Source of the DNA: Burkholderiaceae bacterium
GTDB lineage: Bacteria > Pseudomonadota > Gammaproteobacteria > Burkholderiales > Burkholderiaceae
Assembly: GCA_022701845.1 (NCBI GenBank)
Contig: JAKONS010000506.1
Span: forward strand, 1 to 12,541
DNA: 12,541 nucleotides
Direction of reading: 5' to 3'
Below the pieces are notes generated by a model. It ran no database searches. It saw only the letters and a list, made by a program, of their open reading frames with translations, and had not been told where the DNA came from. A program made the translations under genes and the position numbers. Positions 1 through 7,648 of this stretch are shown piece after piece (position 1 is the first letter of the stretch; the number at the start of each line of letters is the position of its first letter).

Positions 1-728
1 ATCTTTCGCTGACGCGCCTGGGCATTCCGGTGCTCGACCACTGGCTGGCACGGCTGCCGCTGATGGCGGTGTTGCTGTCGGTGTTCGCGATGGGCGGCCT
101 GCCGCATGCGTTCAATCTGATCGACGGATACAACGGCCTGGCGGCAGCCGTCACCCTGTTCATCTGCATGGCGCTCGCCCATGTCTGCCTGCAGCTGGGC
201 GACCGGCAACTGGCGGCGCTGGTGCTCTGCCTGGCCGGCGCGACAGCGGGATTCCTGTTCTGGAACTACCCGCGCGGCCTGATCTTCGCGGGTGACGGGG
301 GCGCCTACCTCTGGGGCGTGGTCATCGCCATCGTCAGCATCAAGCTGGTGCAGCGCCACGAGCAGGTGTCGCCCTGGTTTCCGATGTTGCTGCTGATGTA
401 TCCGGTGTCGGAAACGGTGTTCTCCATCTACCGCAAGCTGGCACGTGGCCAGTCGCCCGGATCGCCCGACGCGTTGCATCTGCACCAGCTGATCTACCGG
501 CGGGTCGTGCGCGGCACCGCGGTCGACGACACCCGCACCATGCTGATGCGCAACAACCGGACCTCGCCCTATCTGTGGGGGCTGGCCCTGCTGACGGTTT
601 TCCCCGCCTTGCTGTTCTGGCGCAATACCCCCGTTCTGGCGGGTTTCTGCGCCGCTTTCGCATGCACCTATGTTTTCCTCTATGTCGCGATCGCGCGATT
701 CAAGGTGCCGCACTGGCTGCGCAAATAG
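1..728 (+). CDS. MraY/WecA-type glycosyltransferase family 4 protein (5'-truncated by the window edge)
   Basis: This is the C-terminal 241 residues of an integral-membrane enzyme that joins a sugar-1-phosphate to a polyprenyl phosphate, the first step in building a surface polysaccharide or O-antigen. The frame is open from base 3, so the true start lies outside the window; the GTG at base 30 is internal. Family signatures are visible: NLIDGYNGLA from base 114, matching the NxIDGxDG block of MraY/WecA, then NYPRGLIFAGDGGAYLWG near bases 263-317, matching the GDxG block. A late HLHQL segment near base 477 sits where the family has its HxH loop. Several hydrophobic stretches between the motifs agree with a multi-pass protein. 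Family members are usually 300-370 residues, so roughly a third is missing. The sugar specificity (WecA, WbpL or other) cannot be decided. The gene ends 48 nt before argB with no clear terminator. Confidence 0.85.
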   Translation, partial: LSLTRLGIPVLDHWLARLPLMAVLLSVFAMGGLPHAFNLIDGYNGLAAAVTLFICMALAHVCLQLGDRQLAALVLCLAGATAGFLFWNYPRGLIFAGDGGAYLWGVVIAIVSIKLVQRHEQVSPWFPMLLLMYPVSETVFSIYRKLARGQSPGSPDALHLHQLIYRRVVRGTAVDDTRTMLMRNNRTSPYLWGLALLTVFPALLFWRNTPVLAGFCAAFACTYVFLYVAIARFKVPHWLRK

Positions 729-1688
<960 letters not shown>

Positions 1689-1712
1689 TGTGCTAGTGAT
1701 GCGCTGAAACCA

Positions 1713-1726
1713 CGATCGAAAGATCG
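1713..1726. other. Small GAAA-loop hairpin in the argB-slmA gap
   Basis: A 5-bp inverted repeat (cgatc/gatcg) encloses a GAAA loop 25 nt after the argB stop codon. It is not followed by a T run, so it is a poor intrinsic terminator. It could be a weak mRNA 3'-end stabiliser or chance. The same 92-nt gap holds a GAGAAT hexamer at 1748-1753 that could serve as a -10 element for slmA, but no matching -35 is visible. Confidence 0.25.
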
Positions 1727-1780
1727 CTGCCGCGCCAGTGCCTGTGCGAGAATGGACAAAGATTACGCACGGTTACAGCT

Positions 1781-2425
1781 ATGTCCGAGGCAGCATTGAA
1801 CACAACTCAAGAACCGCCATCGGCGGATGTTCCGGCGATCGGTACGCGCAAGCGTCCCAAGCCAGGCGAGCGACGCGTGCAGATCCTGCGCGCGCTCGCC
1901 GATATGCTCGAAAAACCGGGCGCCGAGCGGGTGACGACGGCAGCGCTGGCTGCCCGTCTGGACGTCAGCGAGGCAGCCCTCTACCGACACTTCGCCAGCA
2001 AGGCGCAGATGCTCGAAGGGCTGATCGAATTCATCGAACAATCGGTTTTCACGCTGGTCGACGAGATCGGTGAACGCACCGAGAGCGCCAGCGACCATGC
2101 CGGCCTGCTGGTATCGATGCTGTTGCAATTCGCAGAGAAGAATCCCGGCATGACCCGCGTCATGGTGGGCGACGCGCTGGTGTTCGAGAACGAGCGGCTG
2201 CAGCAGCGCATGAACCTGTTCTTCGACAAGTTCGAAGCCGCGTTGCGCCAGGCGCTGCGCGACGGCGAGGCCGACGGCGCCGCCGATCCGGCCTCCGCCG
2301 ACTCCTCGGTGCGGGCGTCGGTGCTGTGCGCCTTCGCCGTCGGCCGGCTCCAGCGTTTCGCGCGCTCGGGCTTTCGCCGCCAGCCGTCCGAGCACCTCGA
2401 CGCCAGCCTCGCGGCGATGCTCTGA
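1781..2425 (+). CDS. slmA: Nucleoid occlusion factor SlmA (TetR-family fold)
   Basis: SlmA binds specific chromosomal sites and, when DNA-bound, antagonises FtsZ polymerisation so that the division ring does not form over unsegregated DNA. The 214-residue product has a variable, proline-rich N-terminus (about 1-28), then a TetR-type helix-turn-helix at about 32-80. The block VSEAALYRHF at 62-71 followed by SK and, at 81-85, LIEFI matches E. coli SlmA almost residue for residue. The ligand-domain-like part also follows SlmA (FAEKNPGMTRVMVGDALVFE at 117-136; enterobacterial version GERNPGLTRILTGHALMFE), as does the RFxRSxFxxxP segment near 192-202. This separates it from ordinary TetR repressors. 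The ATG at 1781 lacks a clear Shine-Dalgarno sequence. The argB-slmA order is, as I recall, common in Comamonadaceae. A GAGAAT hexamer 27 nt upstream may indicate its own promoter. Confidence 0.93.
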   Translation: MSEAALNTTQEPPSADVPAIGTRKRPKPGERRVQILRALADMLEKPGAERVTTAALAARLDVSEAALYRHFASKAQMLEGLIEFIEQSVFTLVDEIGERTESASDHAGLLVSMLLQFAEKNPGMTRVMVGDALVFENERLQQRMNLFFDKFEAALRQALRDGEADGAADPASADSSVRASVLCAFAVGRLQRFARSGFRRQPSEHLDASLAAML

Positions 2426-2460
2426 ACCCGGGCGGCAGGCAGGGCAGGGCGGCGCGAGCG

Positions 2461-3318
2461 ATGAGCATGGCTGACGCACCGCGCCCTGCTGCCGACGGCA
2501 TGCATCCCTTCGACCTCGCGACCGGCCTGCAGGCGGCCGGTCCGCACCACTGGCGCGGCCAGCCGGGCGCGCTCTACTGGAACATGGTGGGGCCCTTCGG
2601 CGGCACCACCGCCGCGACGCTGCTGCGGGCGGTGCTGCTGCATCCGGAACGCCTCGGCGAACCGGCGGCCCTGACGATCAACTACGCGGCGCCGATGGCC
2701 GATGCGCCGTTTCTGCTGGAAGCGCGGCCGGTGCGCACCAACCGGTCGTCGCAGCACTGGGTGATCGCGCTGACGCAACCCGATGCCGCGGGCGTCGTCG
2801 TTACCGTCGCCACCGCCACCGCGCTCACCGCGTTGCGACGCGAGACCTGGTCGGCCACCGAGCTGCCGATGCCGCAGGTGATGCCGGCCGACGCCTTGCC
2901 GCGCACGCCGCCGATCGCCGGTTTCACCTGGAGCGAGCGCTACGACATCCGCCTGCTCGACGGCCCGCTGCCCGCAACCTGGGACGGCGCCGAGCATGCC
3001 GACAGCACCAGCCGGCTGTGGATGCGCGACCTGCCGCCACGTCCGCTGGACTTCCTCTCGCTGGCGGCGATGAGCGACATGTTCTATCCCCGCGTCTGGC
3101 GGCGCCGCGCCCACCGCACGCCCGCGGGCACCGTGTCGATGACGGTGTATTTCCATGCCGACCAGGCCGCGCTGGAGGCCTCCGGCACCAGCGCGCTGCT
3201 GGGCGAGGCCCGCGGCCAGGAGTTTCGCCACGGCTTCTTCGACCAGCGCGCGCAGCTGTGGAACGCCGACGGGCTGGTGCTGGCCACCACCCACCAGATC
3301 GTCTATTTCCGGGACTGA
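2461..3318 (+). CDS. TesB-like double-hotdog acyl-CoA thioesterase family protein
   Basis: The 285-residue product fits the TesB/4HBT_3 family, which hydrolyses acyl-CoA thioesters in the cytoplasm through two fused hotdog domains. The first domain runs about 35-125, with GPFGGTTAATLLRA (43-56) as the helix-capping hotdog motif. The second covers about 220-285, with TVYFHAD and the terminal strand TTHQIVYFRD. By eye, the glutamine of TTHQ aligns with Gln278 of the E. coli TesB catalytic triad. The position of TesB Asp204 appears to be serine in the segment TVSMTVYFH, so the active site may differ or the protein may be a non-canonical homologue. The start is the first ATG after slmA; a second ATG two codons later is also possible, and no strong ribosome site decides between them. 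It lies 35 nt after slmA, so co-transcription is plausible. Substrate unknown. Confidence 0.75.
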   Translation: MSMADAPRPAADGMHPFDLATGLQAAGPHHWRGQPGALYWNMVGPFGGTTAATLLRAVLLHPERLGEPAALTINYAAPMADAPFLLEARPVRTNRSSQHWVIALTQPDAAGVVVTVATATALTALRRETWSATELPMPQVMPADALPRTPPIAGFTWSERYDIRLLDGPLPATWDGAEHADSTSRLWMRDLPPRPLDFLSLAAMSDMFYPRVWRRRAHRTPAGTVSMTVYFHADQAALEASGTSALLGEARGQEFRHGFFDQRAQLWNADGLVLATTHQIVYFRD

Positions 3319-3368
3319 CCGGAGGCGCCGGCGCGGGCTGCCGCACTAGACTCGCCGGTCGCGCAGGG

Positions 3369-3410
3369 CCGCCGGTCCCCGGCGGAGCCGCCCCGGCGCC
3401 TTCGGGCCCG
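3369..3410. other. GC-rich hairpins between the thioesterase and crotonase genes
   Basis: The 126-nt gap holds a perfect 7-bp inverted repeat (ccgccgg/ccggcgg, loop tcc) at 3369-3385. It is followed by a short stem closed by a TTCG tetraloop (gcc-ttcg-ggc, 3398-3407). Neither is followed directly by a T run, so this is not a classical intrinsic terminator. The nearest T-rich stretch is cttttcc at about 3422-3428. The structures could slow ribosomes or polymerase or protect the upstream mRNA end. In such GC-rich DNA a chance origin is possible. Confidence 0.35.
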
Positions 3411-3444
3411 CCACCGTTACCCCTTTTCCGAGAATTCAGAGCGC

Positions 3445-4209
3445 ATGACCGACATCCTCAGCCACACCGAAGCCGGCGTCCTCACGCTGACACTGCACCG
3501 CCCCGACCGCAAGAATTCCATCACCCGCGCGATGTACGCCACGCTGGCCGACGCGCTCGACATCGCCGCGGCCGATCCGGCGGTGCGGGTGGTGGTGGTG
3601 CAGGGCAGCGAAACGGTTTTCTCCGCCGGCAACGACATCGGCGAATTCATCGCGGCGCCGCCCACCGCGGCCGATGCGCCGGCCTTCCGCTTCATGCGCA
3701 GCCTGGCGAGCTTTCCCAAGCCGCTGCTGGCGGCGGTGTGCGGCCCGGCGGTGGGCATCGGTACCACCCTGCTGTTCCATTGCGACCTGGTCTATGCCGG
3801 CGACAACGCTGCTTTCTCGATGCCGTTCGTCAACCTGGGCATCTGCCCGGAAGCCGGCGCGAGCCTGCTGGTGCCGCAGATGTTCGGCTATCACCGCGCG
3901 GCCGAGGTGCTGCTGCTGGGCGAGCCGTTCATGGCCGAGGCGGCGCAGGAGGTGGGGCTGGTGAACCGGGTGGTGCCGCCGAGCGAGGCCTCTTCGGTGG
4001 CGGCGGCGCAGGCGCGCAAGCTGGCGCTGAAACCGCTGGCGTCCCTGGTGGAAACCAAGCGGCTGCTGAAGGCGGGTGTGACGCAGGCGGTGCTGCAGCG
4101 CATCGACGACGAGGCGCAGTCGCTGGCCCGCATGGTGCAGTCGCCGGCGGCGCTCGAGGCGTTCGCCGCCTTCATGGAAAAGCGGCGACCCGACTTCTCC
4201 GCGATGTGA
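3445..4209 (+). CDS. Crotonase-superfamily protein, probably an ECI2/PECI-like enoyl-CoA isomerase
   Basis: The 254-residue product has the crotonase fold. One oxyanion-hole strand is SAGNDIGEF at 60-68, the second is VGIG at 103-106, and the typical HCDLVYAGD follows at 112-120. The two catalytic glutamates of rat enoyl-CoA hydratase (Glu144 and Glu164) align by eye with Thr108 and Phe128, so hydratase chemistry is unlikely. A single glutamate, Glu136 in LGICPEAGAS, sits where delta3,delta2-enoyl-CoA isomerases of the Eci1/ECI2 type carry their catalytic acid (PEGxSS). SAGND likewise resembles the SGND of that group. The inferred role is shifting a 3-enoyl double bond to the 2-position during beta-oxidation of unsaturated acyl-CoA. 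Automatic annotation would probably call it enoyl-CoA hydratase. The start has only a weak AGAG ahead of it. The gene converges with the yciA-like gene, 36 nt away. Confidence 0.85.
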   Translation: MTDILSHTEAGVLTLTLHRPDRKNSITRAMYATLADALDIAAADPAVRVVVVQGSETVFSAGNDIGEFIAAPPTAADAPAFRFMRSLASFPKPLLAAVCGPAVGIGTTLLFHCDLVYAGDNAAFSMPFVNLGICPEAGASLLVPQMFGYHRAAEVLLLGEPFMAEAAQEVGLVNRVVPPSEASSVAAAQARKLALKPLASLVETKRLLKAGVTQAVLQRIDDEAQSLARMVQSPAALEAFAAFMEKRRPDFSAM

Positions 4210-4245
4210 ATCGGCCGCGGCCGCCCGGGCCGGGTCGCGTCGGTG

Positions 4246-4692
4246 CTAACCGGCTGCGGCTGCGGCGGTCGCGGGCAGGCCGTCGCGGCTGGCCAGCGGG
4301 CGCGGATGCCCGTCGTCGTCGATCGCCACATAGGTCAGCGTGGCCTCGGTCACCTTCACATAGCGGCCCTGGTCGATGTAGCGCTCGGCATAGACCTCGA
4401 TCTCGACGGTGATCGAGGTGGTGCCGACCCGCACCACCTTGCCGAAGAACGACAGGATGTCGCCCACCCGCACCGGCTGCTTGAAGATGAACTCCTTCAC
4501 CGCCACCGTGGCCATGCGGCCGCGGGTGTAGCGCGCCGGGATGATGGACCCGGCGATGTCGACTTGCGACATCACCCAGCCACCGAAGATGTCGCCGTTG
4601 AGGTTGCAGTCCGACGGGCGGGGCGTCAGCTTCAACACCAGTTCGGTGTCGGTGGGCAATGCCACGCCGTGGGGCATGCGCGAATCGGTCAT
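4246..4692 (-). CDS. YciA-like hotdog acyl-CoA thioesterase
   Basis: This is a 148-residue single-hotdog protein of the YciA group (E. coli YciA, H. influenzae HI0827), which hydrolyses a broad range of acyl-CoAs as a cytoplasmic oligomer. The hallmark NGDIFGGWVMSQVDIAG spans 32-48 and contains Asp45, aligned with the catalytic aspartate. The later blocks KEFIFKQPVRVGD (66-78), GTTSITVEIEVY (90-101) and KVTEATLTYVAID (113-125) follow YciA in order. The C-terminus is a short alanine-rich tail. The frame stays open upstream to 4806, but the ATG at 4692 is preferred: it has an AGGAG nine bases ahead, gives the family length, and avoids overlap with the divergent exporter gene. It converges with the crotonase gene; no T-run terminator is visible in the GC-rich 36-nt gap. 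Confidence 0.9.
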   Translation of the reverse strand: MTDSRMPHGVALPTDTELVLKLTPRPSDCNLNGDIFGGWVMSQVDIAGSIIPARYTRGRMATVAVKEFIFKQPVRVGDILSFFGKVVRVGTTSITVEIEVYAERYIDQGRYVKVTEATLTYVAIDDDGHPRPLASRDGLPATAAAAAG

Positions 4693-4701
4693 GGGCACAA
4701 T

Positions 4702-4706
4702 CTCCT
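4702..4706 (-). promoter_or_regulatory. Ribosome binding site of the yciA-like gene
   Basis: On the minus strand the sequence reads AGGAG with nine bases before the ATG at 4692. It decides this start over the upstream in-frame alternatives. It lies in the 77-bp divergent spacer shared with the ABC exporter gene, where I see no convincing sigma70 promoter for either direction. Confidence 0.8.
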
Positions 4707-4769
4707 GCCTGAGGCACAAAACGAAATAACAAACAGAAAGCTCAACGGACTCCATTGTCCGGCCACACG

Positions 4770-6614
4770 ATGAGAAGTTACGGCGAGGCGGCCTCGCGGC
4801 TGCCACCCTCCAGCGCGTCCGCCCCGGCCGGCGCCGCTCCGGCCAAGCGGTCCGATCTCGAAACCCTCAAGCGCCTGCTGCCCTATCTCTGGCGCTACAA
4901 GTGGCGGGTGGCGATAGCGCTGGCCTTCATGATCGGCGCCAAACTGGCCAACGTCGGCGTGCCGCTGCTGCTGAAGGCGCTGGTCGACCGCATGACGCCG
5001 CACGGCGCGCCGGGCATCCAGGTGGTGGCCATCGTGCCAATCGCGCTGCTGGTGGGCTACGGCCTGCTGCGCCTGTCGACCTCGCTGTTCACCGAACTGC
5101 GCGAACTGGTGTTCTCCAAGGCCACCGAGGGCGCCTCGCGCAGCATCTCGCTGGAGGTGTTCCGGCATCTGCATGCGATGTCGCTGCGCTTTCACCTGGA
5201 GCGGCAGACCGGCGGTATGACCCGCGACATCGAACGCGGCACCCGGGGCGTGCAGTCGCTGGTGTCGTATTCGCTCTACAGCATCATCCCGACGCTGATC
5301 GAGGTGACCCTGGTGCTGACGCTGCTGGCGGTCAAGTTCGACGTCTGGTTCGCGGTGATCACCGGTGCGGCGCTGGTGGTCTACATCGCCTTCACCGTCA
5401 GCTTCACCGAGTACCGCACCCGCTTTCGCCGGCGCATGAACGAGCTCGATTCCACCGCCCACAGCCGCGCGGTCGATTCGCTGCTGAACTACGAAACCGT
5501 CAAGTACTTCAACAACGAGGACTTCGAGGCGCGCCGCTACGACGAGAACCTCGAGAACTACCGCCGGGCCGCGGTGAAGAGCCAGCGCACCCTGTCGCTG
5601 CTCAACGGCGGCCAGCAATGCATCATCGCCATCGCCCTGGTGGCCATGCTGTGGCGCGCCACCGAGGGCGTCGCCGCCGGCCGCATGACGCTCGGCGACC
5701 TGGTGATGGTCAACGCCTTCATGATCCAGCTCTACATCCCGCTGGGCTTCCTGGGGGTGATCTACCGCGAGATCAAGCAGAGCCTGACCGACCTGGACAA
5801 GATGTTCGGCCTGCTGGAGCAGTCGCGCGAGATCGCCGACGCGCCGGGCGCCACGCCGCTGGCGGTGCCGGCCGAAGGCGTCTCGGTGCGGTTCGAGAAC
5901 GTCGACTTCGCCTACCACCCGTCGCGGCCGATCCTGCACGGCATCGGCTTCGAGATTCCGCCGGGCCGCACCGTGGCGGTGGTCGGGCCGTCGGGCTCGG
6001 GCAAATCGACCCTGGCGCGCCTGCTGTACCGCTTCTACGACGTCGATGCCGGCCACATCCGCCTGGCCGGCCAGGACGTGCGGCAGATCACCCAGGCCAG
6101 CGTGCGCCAGGCCATCGGCATCGTGCCCCAGGACACGGTGCTGTTCAACGACAGCATCGGCTACAACATCGGCTACGGCCGTCCCGGCGCCACCCAGCAG
6201 GACATCGAGGCGGCGGCCCGCGCCGCCCGCATCCACGGCTTCATCGAAGCCCTGCCGCAGGGCTACGACACCCCGGTCGGCGAGCGCGGGCTCAAGCTGT
6301 CGGGCGGCGAGAAGCAGCGGGTGGCGATCGCCCGCACCCTGCTGAAGAACCCGCCGGTGCTGATCTTCGACGAGGCTACTTCGGCGCTCGATTCGGCCAA
6401 CGAACGCGCCATCCAGGCCGAACTCCACACCGCCGCCGCCGGCAAGACCGCGCTGGTGATCGCGCACCGGCTGTCGACCATCGCCGATGCGCACCAGATC
6501 CTCGTCATGGAGGCCGGCCGCATCGTCGAGCGCGGCACCCATGCCGAACTGCTGGGCATGGCGGGCGTCTATGCCCGCATGTGGCGCCTGCAGCAGAACG
6601 GCGATCCCGCCTGA
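4770..6614 (+). CDS. Atm1-type ABC exporter (fused permease and ATPase half-transporter)
   Basis: The 614-residue inner-membrane protein would act as a homodimer, exporting a substrate with ATP. About 45 polar, Pro/Ala-rich residues lead into a six-helix membrane domain (by eye about 47-70, 84-105, 165-188, 190-212, 280-300, 312-335). The segment NYETVKYFNNE at 240-250 is a signature of the Atm1/ABCB7/HMT group, which is linked to glutathione-conjugated metal or sulfur species. The nucleotide-binding domain is complete: Walker [10 protein letters not shown] at 406-414 (Lys412), signature LSGGE at 510-514, Walker B LIFDEATSALD with Asp534 and Glu535, and the switch His566. The start at 4770 is the ATG; a TTG five codons earlier is the alternative, and neither has a good ribosome site. 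The cargo here is not known; the Atm1 assignment rests on the membrane-domain motif. The dehydrogenase gene follows after 70 nt. Confidence 0.92.
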   Translation: MRSYGEAASRLPPSSASAPAGAAPAKRSDLETLKRLLPYLWRYKWRVAIALAFMIGAKLANVGVPLLLKALVDRMTPHGAPGIQVVAIVPIALLVGYGLLRLSTSLFTELRELVFSKATEGASRSISLEVFRHLHAMSLRFHLERQTGGMTRDIERGTRGVQSLVSYSLYSIIPTLIEVTLVLTLLAVKFDVWFAVITGAALVVYIAFTVSFTEYRTRFRRRMNELDSTAHSRAVDSLLNYETVKYFNNEDFEARRYDENLENYRRAAVKSQRTLSLLNGGQQCIIAIALVAMLWRATEGVAAGRMTLGDLVMVNAFMIQLYIPLGFLGVIYREIKQSLTDLDKMFGLLEQSREIADAPGATPLAVPAEGVSVRFENVDFAYHPSRPILHGIGFEIPPGRTVAVVGPSGSGKSTLARLLYRFYDVDAGHIRLAGQDVRQITQASVRQAIGIVPQDTVLFNDSIGYNIGYGRPGATQQDIEAAARAARIHGFIEALPQGYDTPVGERGLKLSGGEKQRVAIARTLLKNPPVLIFDEATSALDSANERAIQAELHTAAAGKTALVIAHRLSTIADAHQILVMEAGRIVERGTHAELLGMAGVYARMWRLQQNGDPA

Positions 6615-6684
6615 GCGATCGGCGACACCCATTCCCGACCCTTCTTTCCGCCCCTTCTTACCGACCCAACCGAAACCACCCGCC

Positions 6685-7617
6685 ATGAAACCTGTCGTCC
6701 TGATGCTCAACGTGCTGGGAGATGCCTTCCGCGCGCAGATCGAACAACGCTACACCGTCATCTACGCCCCCACCGAGGCCGAGCGCCGCCAGCAGATCGC
6801 CGAGCGGGCGGCCGACATCGACGTGGTGCTCACCATCGGCACCGTCGGCCTGACCGCGCAGGAGATCGACGCGCTGCCCAAGCTGGCGCTGGTGTGCACC
6901 CTGGGTGTCGGCTACGAGCGGGTCGATGTCGCCCATGCCCGGGCGCGCGGCATCGCGGTGGCCAACGGCGCCGGCACCAATGCCGACGTGGTGGCCGACC
7001 AGGCCTTCGCGCTGCTGCTGGCCACCGTGCGCCGCCTGCCGCAGAACGACCGCGCGGCACGCGAAGGCATCAGCCGCGACCATCTGCCGATGCTGCCGCA
7101 GCTGGCCTTCAAGAAGCTCGGCGTGATGGGCCTGGGCGCCATCGGCAACAAGATCGCCCAGCGCGCGCGCGGCTTCGACATGGAGGTCGGCTACTTCAGC
7201 CGTACCCGCCGCACCGACACGCCCCACACCTATTTCGCGTCGCTCGCCGCACTGGCCGACTGGTGCGACGTGCTGGTGGTGGCGGCACCCGGCGGCGCCG
7301 CCACCCACCATGCGATCGACGCCGGCATCCTGCGCGCCATCGGCCGCGAGGGTTATCTGGTGAACATCTCGCGCGGCAGCGTGGTCGACACCGAGGCGCT
7401 GGCCGCGGCGCTGCAGGCCGGCGACATCGCCGGCGCCGGGCTCGACGTCTACGAGAGCGAGCCCGAGCCGCCGCTGCCGCTGGTGGCGCTCGACAACGTG
7501 GTGCTCAGCCCGCACATCGGCGGCCGCTCGCCGCAGGCCCTGCAGAACACCATCGACCGGTTCCTGGCCAACGCCGACGGGCATTTCGCCGGTCGCGGGG
7601 TCGTGTCCCCGGTGTAG
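6685..7617 (+). CDS. D-2-hydroxyacid dehydrogenase, NAD(P)-dependent (glyoxylate/hydroxypyruvate reductase-like)
   Basis: The 310-residue cytoplasmic enzyme would reduce a 2-oxoacid to the D-2-hydroxyacid, or the reverse, with NAD(P)H. A substrate-binding domain holds LGVGYERVD (73-81) and NGAGTNADVVADQAFALLLA (94-113). The cofactor domain follows, with GLGAIG at 149-154. The catalytic triad of the family is present at normal spacing: Arg240 in NISRGS, Glu269 in ESEPEPP, and His287 in SPHIGG. Glyoxylate, hydroxypyruvate or a bulkier 2-ketoacid are all possible; the specificity residues cannot be judged. The ATG is preceded by a C- and T-rich leader without a Shine-Dalgarno sequence. The frame is open further upstream into the exporter gene, but the family N-terminus (MKPVVLMLN) fits 6685. 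It lies 70 nt after the exporter and 31 nt before the LysR gene. Confidence 0.92.
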   Translation: MKPVVLMLNVLGDAFRAQIEQRYTVIYAPTEAERRQQIAERAADIDVVLTIGTVGLTAQEIDALPKLALVCTLGVGYERVDVAHARARGIAVANGAGTNADVVADQAFALLLATVRRLPQNDRAAREGISRDHLPMLPQLAFKKLGVMGLGAIGNKIAQRARGFDMEVGYFSRTRRTDTPHTYFASLAALADWCDVLVVAAPGGAATHHAIDAGILRAIGREGYLVNISRGSVVDTEALAAALQAGDIAGAGLDVYESEPEPPLPLVALDNVVLSPHIGGRSPQALQNTIDRFLANADGHFAGRGVVSPV

Positions 7618-7636
7618 CGCGCCGCCGGCACCTTCT

Positions 7637-7642
7637 CATAAT
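7637..7642 (+). promoter_or_regulatory. Possible -10 element giving a leaderless LysR transcript
   Basis: CATAAT matches the TATAAT consensus at five of six positions and ends six bases before the LysR start codon. If used, transcription would begin at about the A of the ATG, giving a leaderless mRNA, which agrees with the absence of any Shine-Dalgarno sequence. No good -35 is visible 16-18 bases upstream, so the call is tentative. Confidence 0.35.
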
Positions 7643-7648
7643 CCGGCG

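Noticed and set aside
1981..3294. 437-codon antisense frame across slmA and the TesB-like gene
   Set aside because: It has no domain and a composition typical of antisense frames in GC-rich DNA, and both genes beneath it are supported by motifs.
3018..4412. 464-codon plus-strand frame across the thioesterase and crotonase
   Set aside because: Its composition is Arg/Gly/Ala/Pro only, it crosses the intergenic hairpins and it overlaps two well-supported genes.
6487..6684. Upstream extension of the hydroxyacid dehydrogenase into the exporter gene
   Set aside because: The extra 66 residues are low-complexity and outside the family fold; MKPVVLMLN at 6685 is the normal first strand.
4901..6688. 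595-codon plus-strand frame overlapping the exporter
   Set aside because: It is Arg/Gly/Ala/His-rich with no recognisable motif, a frame-shifted shadow of the exporter in GC-rich DNA.
4689..6710. 673-codon open frame antisense to the ABC exporter
   Set aside because: Its translation is low-complexity, rich in His, Gln, Arg, Gly and Asp, with no domain. It is the mirror of a GC-rich coding frame whose forward strand has every ABC motif.
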